From JAPLFM01 sp964650885 (GTDB taxonomy: Bacteria > Bacteroidota > Ignavibacteria > Kapaibacteriales > UBA2268), in NCBI GenBank assembly GCA_964650885.1, contig CAZYXG010000002.1, positions 97,113 to 161,112 of the forward strand: DNA of 64,000 nucleotides. The letters are read 5' to 3'. Both the position numbers and the translations under genes were made by a program. Of this stretch, positions 1 to 7,698 are shown piece by piece. Below the pieces are notes generated by a model. The model did no database searches. It was not told the DNA's origin and was given only the letters and a program-made list of their open reading frames with translations. Within the stretch, counting starts at the first letter, position 1; the number at the start of each line of letters is the position of its first letter.

Positions 1-488
1 TCACAAATAGCGATGAAATTAATCCTTATGCAGACGGTGTTAAAGATGCTTTTTGGTCTGGATTACTAACAATAAACTATAACTTTGGGAATATCTTCGG
101 CGATAACAACGATGAAGAAGATACTCCATTTCCAAATTTCATAATGGGAACAAGTTTGAATTTGGAAACAGTTACTTTTGAAACTGGTAGCAGCAAATTA
201 GATAAAGAATCTAATAAAATCTTGCGAAGAGCTTTTGTTACTATGAACGATAACCAAACTATTGAAGTTAAAATCGAAGGTCATACCGATGATGTTGGAG
301 ATTCACAAATGAATATGAATTTATCGATTGAAAGAGCTGAAGTTGTAAAAAAATGGCTTGTTGATAAAGGAATTTCGCCAAGTAGAATATCTGCAAGTGG
401 TTCTGGTTCAACTAAACCATTACTTTCAAATGATTCTCCTGTTAATAGAGCTAAAAATAGAAGAATTGACTTTATTAGAACTAAATAA
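1..488 (+). CDS. OmpA-family outer-membrane protein, C-terminal part (5' end outside window)
   Basis: The reading frame is open from base 3, so this is the 3' end of a longer gene. The first ~47 visible residues include aromatic alternating stretches (LTINYNFG) like a terminal beta-strand of an outer-membrane barrel, followed by an acidic linker (DNNDEED). The last ~110 residues are an OmpA C-terminal domain: GHTDDVGD, then N..LS..RA..V..WL, GI...RI, and a closing NRAKNRRIDF. In this family the Asp and Arg of these motifs hold the diaminopimelate of peptidoglycan, so the protein probably ties outer membrane to cell wall. An internal ATG at 144 is not the likely start, because the upstream codons are clearly coding. 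A strong terminator follows. Confidence 0.9.
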   Translation, partial: TNSDEINPYADGVKDAFWSGLLTINYNFGNIFGDNNDEEDTPFPNFIMGTSLNLETVTFETGSSKLDKESNKILRRAFVTMNDNQTIEVKIEGHTDDVGDSQMNMNLSIERAEVVKKWLVDKGISPSRISASGSGSTKPLLSNDSPVNRAKNRRIDFIRTK

Positions 489-517
489 TTCACTATTTAG
501 TTTTCAAAATTTAATTG

Positions 518-550
518 ACCCATTTGACTTTATAGACAAATGGGTTTTTT
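518..550 (+). terminator. Rho-independent terminator after the OmpA-family gene
   Basis: A 9-bp perfect stem (518-526 with 537-545, arms ACCCATTTG / CAAATGGGT) with a 10-base loop runs into a T tract ending at 550. It starts about 30 bases after the stop codon. Confidence 0.85.
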
Positions 551-607
551 ATTGAGGTAAGAAATAGATATTTTTACATTCAAAAATCAATCTAATTATG
601 AATTTGT

Positions 608-1243
608 ATGAAACTTGGTATATTTCCGCTTAATCTTGTTTTGTTTCCCCAATCTCTTTATCCTCTTCATATTTTTGAAGAGCGTTATAAGGAATTGATT
701 AAAGAATGTATAGATAATGAATTAGAATTTGGAGTTAATCTTGTTTCAAATTCTAAATTCTTTGAAATTGGCTGCACTGCCAAAGTTGTAGATGTTTTCA
801 AAAAGTACGACGATGGAAAATTAGATATAACAATCGAAGGTGTTAGGAAATATAAACTTATTAGTTTTTCCGAAGAAGAAAGAAGTTTCTATACAGGCGA
901 AATTGAATTGATTGATGAAGATGAAAGCACAGTGCTTGATTATCAGTTGTTTATGGATTGTGTGGAATTTTACAACAAAATTGTTGAAAGAATACAAGGT
1001 TTTCATTTAGAAAAAATTAAAATTGGCGGGCTACATACTAAACTTCCATCATATTTTATAGCTCAGAAAGCTGGTCTGACTCCCGAGCAGAAACAAAACT
1101 TGTTAGAAATCAATAATGAAAATAAAAGATTGGAGTTTATGCTCAAGCATTTGAAACGAATAGCACCTGTTGTGGAGCAAGCCGAAGTAACAAATAGAAT
1201 TATACGATTAGATGGTTATATCAAACCAAATTTTAAAGAATAA
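608..1243 (+). CDS. Lon substrate-binding (LON N-terminal) domain protein
   Basis: The 211-residue protein opens with a stretch (FPLNLVLFPQSLYPLHIFEE) that is the hallmark of the stand-alone Lon N-terminal/PUA-like domain (COG2802 type). It has no AAA+ or protease domain, so it is not a Lon protease. Family members are small cytosolic proteins thought to bind substrates or partners; the cellular job is unknown. The ATG at 608 has no Shine-Dalgarno, as for most genes here. folP starts 5 bases after the stop, so the two are probably co-transcribed. Confidence 0.85.
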   Translation: MKLGIFPLNLVLFPQSLYPLHIFEERYKELIKECIDNELEFGVNLVSNSKFFEIGCTAKVVDVFKKYDDGKLDITIEGVRKYKLISFSEEERSFYTGEIELIDEDESTVLDYQLFMDCVEFYNKIVERIQGFHLEKIKIGGLHTKLPSYFIAQKAGLTPEQKQNLLEINNENKRLEFMLKHLKRIAPVVEQAEVTNRIIRLDGYIKPNFKE

Positions 1244-1248
1244 ATCCA

Positions 1249-2073
1249 ATGTCTAATTTATTTAAACAAATAAAATTTCCTAAAGTATTAGGTATACTAA
1301 ATGTAACACCTGATTCATTTTCCGATGGTGGTAGATTTTCATCTGTTAATAAATCTATTGAACACGCTATTGAAATGCTTGAAGATGGAGCCGATATAAT
1401 TGATATAGGTGGCGAAAGCACAAGACCAGGTGCGGAAAGTGTAAGTTCAAAAGAAGAATTGAAAAGAGTTATTCCAGTGATTGAAGGAATAATGAAACTA
1501 AAGCCAAACGCAATCATATCAATAGACACAACCAAATACGAAGTGGCTAAATCGGCACTAGAAGCAGGGGCTAAATATATTAACGATATTAGCGGTTTGA
1601 CATTTGAAGAAAGATTTATTGATTTGGCTGTGCAATTCAATGCAGGACTATTCCTTATGCACATTAAGGGTGAGCCACGAACTATGCAGCAGAACCCACA
1701 ATATAATGATGTATTTAGAGAAGTGTTTGGTTTTTTAAAAACTCAAGCACTAAAAGCTAAAAAAGGCGGTGTCAAAGAAGTTATTATAGACCCAGGTATT
1801 GGTTTTGGTAAAAATCTTGAACACAACTTGACATTAATTGCTCACTCTGGGCAATTGAAAGAAACTGGTTTTCCAGTTCTGCTTGGTTTGTCAAGAAAAT
1901 CATTCCTAAAAAGCTTACTTGGAATAGAAAATCCAGAAGAAAGAGATTTGCCCACAAACATAATTCATACAATGCTATTGCAATCGAATATTGATTATAT
2001 TCGAGTCCATAATGTGAAAAATATTACTCAAACCAAAAATATTTTAGTTGCTTTTAAAAAATTAACCAACTAA
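1249..2073 (+). CDS. folP: dihydropteroate synthase
   Basis: FolP condenses 6-hydroxymethyl-dihydropterin pyrophosphate with p-aminobenzoate to give dihydropteroate in folate synthesis. The 274-residue protein has the standard TIM-barrel motifs: ILNVTPDSFSDGG near the N-terminus, DIGGESTRPGA, ISIDT, NDISG, MQQNPQY, DPGIGFGK, GLSRKSF and the late RVHNV. Length is typical and no key residue looks missing. It follows the LON-domain gene after 5 bases. It supplies the folate pool that metH at the far end of the window depends on. No clear terminator follows. Confidence 0.96.
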   Translation: MSNLFKQIKFPKVLGILNVTPDSFSDGGRFSSVNKSIEHAIEMLEDGADIIDIGGESTRPGAESVSSKEELKRVIPVIEGIMKLKPNAIISIDTTKYEVAKSALEAGAKYINDISGLTFEERFIDLAVQFNAGLFLMHIKGEPRTMQQNPQYNDVFREVFGFLKTQALKAKKGGVKEVIIDPGIGFGKNLEHNLTLIAHSGQLKETGFPVLLGLSRKSFLKSLLGIENPEERDLPTNIIHTMLLQSNIDYIRVHNVKNITQTKNILVAFKKLTN

Positions 2074-2221
2074 TTTTTTTTCCACTTTTTTTCCACAATT
2101 ATTGATTTTTGCGTGACCTTTTCCCTCCTCAAGTGTTTATCTAGGGAATAACAATTTATAAAAAAGTTTTTTAAAGATTATTCAAACTAAAAATTCATAT
2201 AATGATTTAGAACTTCTGGAA

Positions 2222-2770
2222 ATGCTAAAAGGTAGCCATAGCCAGAAAGAGCAAGCATTCGCAGATATTTATGCAAAATATTCTACGAGGATTTATGCTT
2301 ATTGCTTAAAAGTTTTGGGCGATGGCGATGATGCTAATGATATTTTTCAAGAAGTTTTTGTAAGGTTTTATAGCGGGGCTAAGGAAGGAAAATTTATTGG
2401 GAATATTTTCCCTTTACTTTTATCCACTGCAAGAAACCTTTGCTTGAATTTTCAAAGAGATTTGAAAAAATACACTCATTATACTGAATTTGAACATGGA
2501 CAATCATCAGTTCCTGATTATGAAGGAAAAGAATTAGGTGAATTAATAGCAAAAGCTGTTGATTTGCTTGATTTTGAATATAGGGATTTGATAGTGCTAA
2601 GGCAATATCAAGGTTTAACCTATGAAGAAATTGCCAAAATGACAAACCAAACTGAAAATGGTGTCAAAACTAAATACTGGCGAGCAAAAGAAAAACTTAA
2701 AAAAATCCTAACTCCATTTTTGGAAGGGAATTACAACACAGAAAGTAAAATAATTAAAAGTAAAAAATAA
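2222..2770 (+). CDS. ECF-type RNA polymerase sigma factor (sigma-70 family)
   Basis: The 182-residue protein has a region 2 (FADIYAKYSTRIYAYCLKVLGD..DANDIFQEVF) and a region 4 helix-turn-helix (LIVLRQYQGLTYEEIAKM, ENGVKTKYWRAKEKL) with no region 3, as in extracytoplasmic-function sigma factors. The stop TAA shares its last base with the ATG of the next gene, a putative membrane anti-sigma partner, so the pair is translationally coupled. In-frame codons just upstream of the ATG (from about 2177) read NDLELLE, which resembles the usual start of such proteins, but no ATG, GTG or TTG lies there before the stop at 2159. The true start may be non-canonical. Confidence 0.9.
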   Translation: MLKGSHSQKEQAFADIYAKYSTRIYAYCLKVLGDGDDANDIFQEVFVRFYSGAKEGKFIGNIFPLLLSTARNLCLNFQRDLKKYTHYTEFEHGQSSVPDYEGKELGELIAKAVDLLDFEYRDLIVLRQYQGLTYEEIAKMTNQTENGVKTKYWRAKEKLKKILTPFLEGNYNTESKIIKSKK

Positions 2771-4122
2771 TGACTGACTACTCAAAATTAATTCATGATT
2801 ATCTCGATACTGGGCTGAACCATCAAGGAGAAATGCAACTCTTTAATGGGCTGACTGATTCCGAAGAAATGAGACGTGAATTTTACAACGAAATCAAAAT
2901 GATGAAAGCAGTTGCTTCCGAATCGAAAGTGATTGCACCACCAATTATGATTACAAACCAAATATTCAATACGCTTGGTTTTGCCATTCCTACTGCTGCA
3001 ATTGTTGGGACAGCTAGCAGAGTTAATGAATCTGTTTGGTCCACTATGGCAATTGCATTTACGACTTTTTTCAAAGATTATTTCCCTGCAATTATATCCT
3101 TTGTAGTTGGGACTAGTTTGGCTGTAGCGGTAATGTTAGGATTAAATAATAATTCTAATGCAAATTTGAAAGAAAGTGTTAAACCTGCAATAGCAAATCA
3201 AAATCAGCAAAATCAAGTTTCACAACCAATTCAAAACAATAACAATCAGCAATCAAGTTTGGCAATTGTTAGCAATTTTGATAATAAGAAGCAAACTGAT
3301 AAGAAAGCTAGTGGCAAAAAAGAAAGAAAAATGAAAATCATTCCTATTTCTTCATCGAGCGAAACTGAAAGAAATGAATTCAAAAAAGAATTAGTTCGTA
3401 CTATTATTACAAACGACAGAGCTACCTTAATTTCTGAACTGCAAAAGCTAAGCGATGAAGAAAAAACAAAAGTAATTGAAACTTTGACTAATGAAAAAAG
3501 CTCATTTTTGGCAGAATTGCAAAAGCAAGAAGCTGAAAAAGAAGTAGCTCAGGCAGTAATTACAAATGCGAATATGATGACAAATCAAGTTGTTATGGCT
3601 AATAATAATAATTTACCTATTCAAATTCCTTTGAATCCAATCAGTCCTGCACATCAAGAAAATAGTTCAATGCTGCTTAGATATACTGGTATGACAAATA
3701 TGACTGGTGCTAATTTAGTTTCTAGTTTGAGCAATATTTCTATTGGCTGGATGAATAGAATAACTGATTATTATTCTTTTGGTGGTGATATTGGGAATGA
3801 AAATTTCAGTTTAGCTTCATCGGACGCTGCTGTTGGATTTGAGAAAAAAGATGTACTTTATTTTGATATTTCTAACAGATTCAACACCCAAAATTATTTT
3901 TCATTGTTTAATAACTCTCTTTACTTAATAAGCGATATTAAAGTTGGGGGAGCTACAGTTGGCTTTTTAGCTAAAGCACAGATAGGAGTTGAATTCACAC
4001 CAGAAAGTAGAACCTCGATGTTCCTTGGCTATGAAAACGGCTTTCTTTATTATACAAATAGCAGAAATTGGAATTCATTAAACAAGAATTCAATAATTTT
4101 TGGCTTAAGCTATCATTTCTAA
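2770..4122 (+). CDS. putative membrane anti-sigma partner with barrel-like C-terminus
   Basis: The 450-residue protein overlaps the sigma gene by one base, the usual place for an anti-sigma factor. Residues 1-50 resemble an anti-sigma cytosolic domain (HDYLDTGLN, then an acidic helix) without zinc ligands. A clear transmembrane segment spans about 104-124. An Asn/Gln-rich linker (about 126-163), a basic patch and a predicted coiled coil (about 200-265) follow. Residues ~300-450 are rich in alternating aromatic/polar strands and end in a terminal Phe (GLSYHF), like an outer-membrane barrel. An inner-membrane helix and an outer-membrane-like end in one chain is unusual; the C-terminus may be a periplasmic sensor domain. 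The function is inferred only from position and topology. Confidence 0.6.
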   Translation: MTDYSKLIHDYLDTGLNHQGEMQLFNGLTDSEEMRREFYNEIKMMKAVASESKVIAPPIMITNQIFNTLGFAIPTAAIVGTASRVNESVWSTMAIAFTTFFKDYFPAIISFVVGTSLAVAVMLGLNNNSNANLKESVKPAIANQNQQNQVSQPIQNNNNQQSSLAIVSNFDNKKQTDKKASGKKERKMKIIPISSSSETERNEFKKELVRTIITNDRATLISELQKLSDEEKTKVIETLTNEKSSFLAELQKQEAEKEVAQAVITNANMMTNQVVMANNNNLPIQIPLNPISPAHQENSSMLLRYTGMTNMTGANLVSSLSNISIGWMNRITDYYSFGGDIGNENFSLASSDAAVGFEKKDVLYFDISNRFNTQNYFSLFNNSLYLISDIKVGGATVGFLAKAQIGVEFTPESRTSMFLGYENGFLYYTNSRNWNSLNKNSIIFGLSYHF

Positions 4123-4151
4123 TTAAAACACACCAGTTTATTTAGATTTAC

Positions 4152-4190
4152 AAAGTGCCTTTTCTTCATAGCGATAAAAAGGCACTTTTT
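4152..4190 (+). terminator. Rho-independent terminator between convergent genes
   Basis: A 12-bp perfect stem (4152-4163 with 4177-4188; core AAAGTGCC / GGCACTTT) with a 13-base loop ends in T residues. It stops the sigma/anti-sigma operon and overlaps the stop codon of the convergent minus-strand gene. Confidence 0.85.
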
Positions 4191-4971
4191 ATTTATTTGC
4201 AATAAATAAAACAGCGGGGTAAGTAGCAACCCATATAAACAAGAATCTATTCAATCCCAATAAATAAGCATTTGCCAAATGGAAAAGGAAACCAATTGTA
4301 AGAAAAATGATTGCAAAATTCGGACTTAAAAAAGCCAAAGGAAAGCTCAATTCCCAAATAATTGTGATTATAGATAAAATCCTTAAAATTAAAGGACTAT
4401 CAACAATAACTTCAGAAATTGAATTCTGTTTATAAATAGTATTCCCCAGAAATGCTTTAAGAGCTTTGCCATTTCGCCAATCTTTATTTTTCACTTTCAC
4501 TAAGCCAGCTAAAAAATATGAACTTGCAACTTGAAAACACAAATAATAAATAGCTGCATATTGGAATTTAGGATGAATAGATAAACTCGATATAAATAAA
4601 GATATTAACACAATCAAGGTCATATAATCGCTACCGCCATTGAAAGTACCTCGCCAACGTATTGAAATCAAAAGTGAAATGACAATAAGTACACCAAAAA
4701 TCAATGAACTAGAAAAGTTAATTAACAGTAATCCAAGCAACAAACGCAACCAAATTAAATAAATAAACTTATCATAAGAAAGTAGTTTCTCTATAAATGT
4801 TTGAATTGATTTTGGGAATATCTCAAAATCTGTTTTTAGAATAAAACTTTGCCAAATTCCAAAGTCATTAAAAGTTTTACGAATCAATAGAAATTCAATT
4901 GATTGCAATGTCATAGCTATCGCTAGTAAGTACTTAATAAGAAGAATAGTTGATTCTAAATTAAGCGACAT
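4189..4971 (-). CDS. HTTM-like multi-pass membrane protein
   Basis: The protein is strongly hydrophobic with about six to eight membrane segments. Its conserved-looking stretches (RWRGTFNGGSDYM; YFLAGLVKVKNKDWRNGKAL; GLNRFLFIWVATYPAV) resemble the HTTM family, named for its membrane domain related to vitamin-K-dependent gamma-carboxylase. An upstream ATG at 5025 would extend it by 18 residues, but the ATG at 4971 gives a natural start with an 11-base overlap with the preceding gene. The catalytic residues of true carboxylases are not evident. It forms a coupled two-gene unit with the 148-residue protein upstream. The substrate is unknown. Confidence 0.6.
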   Translation of the reverse strand: MSLNLESTILLIKYLLAIAMTLQSIEFLLIRKTFNDFGIWQSFILKTDFEIFPKSIQTFIEKLLSYDKFIYLIWLRLLLGLLLINFSSSLIFGVLIVISLLISIRWRGTFNGGSDYMTLIVLISLFISSLSIHPKFQYAAIYYLCFQVASSYFLAGLVKVKNKDWRNGKALKAFLGNTIYKQNSISEVIVDSPLILRILSIITIIWELSFPLAFLSPNFAIIFLTIGFLFHLANAYLLGLNRFLFIWVATYPAVLFIANK

Positions 4972-5407
4972 ATAAATCTCTGGAATGTACTTTTGAAACC
5001 ATAATGTCTTCTTCTTCAATCCCATTCATTATTGCTATTTTGAATTGATAATAACAAAAGTCTTTATCAAATTTATCTGCATAGAATTTAACTAGATTTT
5101 GTAAGTTTTTATAAGAAGTCAGCTCAACCAAAACAATTGAATTATTACTACTTTGGCTTTCGTATAAATCGCTATAGAAATGCTGTAAGGTGGATTCGCA
5201 AGCTAAAGCAATATTTCCATCGGGATTAAGAACAATTTGCATAAAATTACGATTCAGTTTCGGAGGGCATAACTGCCATTCTATTTGTGATATATCTTCA
5301 TTCTCGCAAGCAAATCTATATTTGAGATAATACAAATAGCTACTCTCATCGAAGAATTTCCAAGATGGGAAGAAAAGTCTGAATAGAAATATAAATTTTG
5401 AAAACAT
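4961..5407 (-). CDS. unknown 148-residue protein paired with the HTTM-like gene
   Basis: This protein was not recognised. It opens with a hydrophobic/aromatic stretch (FIFLFRLFFPSWKFF) that could be a membrane-associated helix, followed by a mixed alpha/beta soluble region (CPPKLNRNFMQIVLNPDGN; VLVELTSY). It has no CxxC thioredoxin motif, although some HTTM proteins have thiol-oxidoreductase partners. The stop overlaps the start of the HTTM-like gene by 11 bases, so the two are almost certainly co-translated and probably work together. A remote relation to SdpA-like partners of SdpB/HTTM proteins is conceivable but not shown. Confidence 0.5.
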   Translation of the reverse strand: MFSKFIFLFRLFFPSWKFFDESSYLYYLKYRFACENEDISQIEWQLCPPKLNRNFMQIVLNPDGNIALACESTLQHFYSDLYESQSSNNSIVLVELTSYKNLQNLVKFYADKFDKDFCYYQFKIAIMNGIEEEDIMVSKVHSRDLYVA

Positions 5408-5462
5408 ACTTTCTTAAATACTCTTTGTTTACATTTTACAAAATAAGAAATGATTTAAAACA

Positions 5463-5494
5463 AAAAGACTCAATCGTTACGGATTGAGTCTTTT
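5463..5494 (-). terminator. Rho-independent terminator after gcvH
   Basis: A 13-bp perfect stem (5463-5475 with 5482-5494; AAAAGACTCAATC arm) has a 6-base loop. Read on the minus strand it lies about 26 bases past the gcvH stop and ends in a T tract. The arms are symmetric, but nothing ends on the plus strand here. Confidence 0.85.
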
Positions 5495-5520
5495 CTTAAA
5501 ATAACTTTTTCAAAGTAAAT

Positions 5521-5901
5521 TTATTGACCTACACTAGCTTTATAGGCATCAACATTCATTAATGCATCAATTTCACTTGGGTTAGATAATTCCATTTTAA
5601 CCATCCAGCCATCGCCATAAGGATCTTTATTAACTACATCTGGGTTGTCGTTCAAAGCATTATTGATTTCAACAATTTTACCAGAAATTGGTGCAAACAT
5701 ATCAGCTACTGTTTTCACAGCTTCAATAGTTCCAATTACATCACCTTGGTTCACATCGCCTAAGTTTCCATTAATTTCCACATAAACAACGTCTCCAAGT
5801 TCACCTTGTGCGTGGTCTGTAACGCCAATTATTCCAATATTACCTTCAACACGAACCCATTCGTGGTCGCTTGTGTATTTCAATTCCGATGGAAAATTCA
5901 T
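5521..5901 (-). CDS. gcvH: glycine cleavage system H protein
   Basis: GcvH carries the lipoyl arm that shuttles the aminomethyl group between the P, T and L proteins of glycine cleavage. The 126-residue protein starts with the family signature (KYTSDHEWVRVEG) and has the lipoylation site in IEAVKTVADM, with Lys63 as the modified residue. IEAVKT replaces the commoner ESVKA. The C-terminal GDGWMVKM segment is typical. The other glycine-cleavage genes are not in this window. The gene appears monocistronic, between its own terminator and kdsA. Confidence 0.95.
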   Translation of the reverse strand: MNFPSELKYTSDHEWVRVEGNIGIIGVTDHAQGELGDVVYVEINGNLGDVNQGDVIGTIEAVKTVADMFAPISGKIVEINNALNDNPDVVNKDPYGDGWMVKMELSNPSEIDALMNVDAYKASVGQ

Positions 5902-6007
5902 TTTTTCTCCGAAAACTTTTTAAATTTTGTTAATATATAAAACTCAATTTATTGAATTTAGCATTAAATCCAATAGGGAGTAGAGAAAAATCATAAAATA
6001 AATTTCT

Positions 6008-6781
6008 TTATTTTCTCGCCTCTACAATTTTCATTATCTTATTCAAGAAACTTTCTGCTTTTGCAAGCTCCATTTGAGTAGCTGCATCGCTTTTTGCGTC
6101 TTTGGGATTGGGGTGAGTTTCAAAGAAAAGCCCATCAATTCCAACAGCGGCTGCTGCACTTGCTAAAGCATTGATAAATTGAGGTTGTCCGCCTGATTCT
6201 GCTCCAATAGATGGTTGCTGCACTGAGTGAGTAGCATCGTAGACAACTGGATAGCCAAACTCCCTCATAATAACCAAGCTTCGGAAATCAACTACCAAAT
6301 TGTTATATCCAAAGAATGTGCCTCTTTCAGTGAGCCAAATATTCTTGTTTCCTGTGGAAGCTACTTTTTCTGCTGCTTTTTGCATATCCTGAGGAGCCAT
6401 AAATTGTGCTTTTTTTATGTTCACTATTTTTCCTGTTTCACCAGCGGCATAAAGCAAATCGCTTTGGCGAGCAAGAAATGCAGGAATTTGCAAAACATCA
6501 ACATATTTAGCTGCGAGTTTTGCTTCTTCTACACTATGAATATCTGTAAGAACCTCTAAATTAAACTTGGTTTTGATTTGCTTAAGATAGTCCAATGCAA
6601 TTTCATCGCCCAACCCACTAAAAGATTTTGCTGAAGTGCGATTTGCTTTTCTATATGAAGCTTTGAAATAATACTTCACATTTGCATTTTTACAAACAGG
6701 AATCATAGTTTCTGCAACTGTTTCAAGCATTTCATAGTTTTCCACAACACAAGGGCCAGCAATTACAAAAAAGTCTTTCAA
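6008..6781 (-). CDS. kdsA: 3-deoxy-8-phosphooctulonate synthase (KDO-8-P synthase)
   Basis: KdsA joins arabinose-5-phosphate and phosphoenolpyruvate to make KDO-8-phosphate for lipopolysaccharide. The 257 residues carry VIAGPCVVEN at the start, FKASYRKANRTS, LTDIH, QIPAFLARQ, VNIKKAQFMAP, YDATHSVQ, GAESGGQ and FFETHPNPKDAKSDA. Cys11 in GPC sits where metal-dependent enzymes (Aquifex type) have their metal-binding Cys; the E. coli-type metal-independent enzyme has Asn there. The start is TTG at 6781: the ATG at 6786 is out of frame and no in-frame ATG lies upstream. With hldD in this window it supports an LPS-bearing outer membrane. Confidence 0.95.
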   Translation of the reverse strand: MKDFFVIAGPCVVENYEMLETVAETMIPVCKNANVKYYFKASYRKANRTSAKSFSGLGDEIALDYLKQIKTKFNLEVLTDIHSVEEAKLAAKYVDVLQIPAFLARQSDLLYAAGETGKIVNIKKAQFMAPQDMQKAAEKVASTGNKNIWLTERGTFFGYNNLVVDFRSLVIMREFGYPVVYDATHSVQQPSIGAESGGQPQFINALASAAAAVGIDGLFFETHPNPKDAKSDAATQMELAKAESFLNKIMKIVEARK

Positions 6782-6815
6782 TTCATTTTCCGAAAAAATA
6801 ATTACAATAATTTCA

Positions 6816-6823
6816 CAAACTTA
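6816..6823 (-). promoter_or_regulatory. candidate -7 element (TAAGTTTG) for kdsA
   Basis: On the minus strand this octamer fits the Bacteroidota -7 consensus TAnnTTTG and lies 35 bases before the kdsA start. No good -33 TTTG is seen at the expected distance. Confidence 0.35.
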
Positions 6824-6833
6824 AGTAATTCAA

Positions 6834-6865
6834 TTTGTATTTTATAAGACTTATCATTATTTTTG
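6834..6865 (+). promoter_or_regulatory. candidate Bacteroidota-type promoter for comB
   Basis: TTTG at 6834-6837, a 20-base spacer, then TATTTTTG at 6858-6865 match the TTTG / TAnnTTTG promoter of Bacteroidota with normal spacing. Transcription would begin very close to the ATG at 6871, suggesting a nearly leaderless mRNA. Confidence 0.45.
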
Positions 6866-6870
6866 ATAAA

Positions 6871-7662
6871 ATGATTTTAGAAACTATTCTTACAGCCGAA
6901 AGAGCAGCATCAATTTCGGCTAAAAAACAGGAATACACAATTGTATTTTCGTTGGATGTTTTTAGAGCAAGCACTAGTATAGTGCGGGCTTTTGCCAATG
7001 GTTTACATTCAGCATATACATTTGTGGACTTTGAAGAAATACTAAATTTAAAGCAAATTTCAAGTTTTGACTCTGCAAAAACAGATTTTGAGCGATTTTT
7101 CTATGAAAATTCCGACAAAATTAAATTTGGAGGAGAAAGAGCTGGAATAAAAGTACAAGGATTCCATTTTGGCAATTCTCCTTTGGAATATACCAAAGAG
7201 AATATAGCTGAAAAGATACTTTTTTTTAGTTCAACTAATGGAACAAAAGCTTTTAAAAGTTTTCCAGAAAGTCAGAATAGATTTATAGTTGCATTTGGTA
7301 ACACAAAAGCAAATATTGATTTGGCTGTAGATTTAACTAAAAAGCAAAAAATTGAAAAAATAGTAATTGTTTGTGCTGGCAATGAAGGTAAAGTTAGCGA
7401 AGAAGATACTTACTTTGCAGGGTATTTGGCAACTGAGCTAATGAAAAAAATTGATTTAGAACCAGATTATAACACAGGAATTGCTAGATTTACTTTTAAA
7501 AACTATAATTCAATTGAACAAGAATTCTTGTTTGAATCAGCTCACGGCAGTAAGCTCATAAGTATAGGATTTGAAAAGGATTTAACTTTTGCATTAGAAA
7601 AAAATTACACAGATTTAATCTTGAAAATAACTGATAATAAAATTTCAGTTTACGAAACATAA
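6871..7662 (+). CDS. comB: 2-phosphosulfolactate phosphatase (ComB family)
   Basis: ComB removes phosphate from 2-phosphosulfolactate, a step in sulfolactate/coenzyme M synthesis. Bacterial homologues occur where sulfolactate or sulfonolipids are made, and the substrate here is not proven. The family landmarks are present: SLDVFRASTSIVRAFANG near the N-terminus, GGERAGIKVQGFHFGNSP, the SSTNGTKA block, VIVCAGNEG and EEDTYFAGY. A start at 6835 is possible, but the ATG at 6871 leads straight into the conserved domain and sits just after a good promoter. It is transcribed away from kdsA. ftsK follows after 36 bases. Confidence 0.88.
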   Translation: MILETILTAERAASISAKKQEYTIVFSLDVFRASTSIVRAFANGLHSAYTFVDFEEILNLKQISSFDSAKTDFERFFYENSDKIKFGGERAGIKVQGFHFGNSPLEYTKENIAEKILFFSSTNGTKAFKSFPESQNRFIVAFGNTKANIDLAVDLTKKQKIEKIVIVCAGNEGKVSEEDTYFAGYLATELMKKIDLEPDYNTGIARFTFKNYNSIEQEFLFESAHGSKLISIGFEKDLTFALEKNYTDLILKITDNKISVYET

Positions 7663-7698
7663 AGAAGAAGAAAAACCAATAATTCCGGGGGGAAGCAA

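Noticed and set aside
144..488. Start of the OmpA-domain gene at the ATG at 144
   Set aside because: The same frame is open and protein-like back to base 3, so the gene begins outside the window.
1233..1664. 143-codon minus-strand ORF
   Set aside because: It lies antisense to folP, whose motifs are complete; no independent support.
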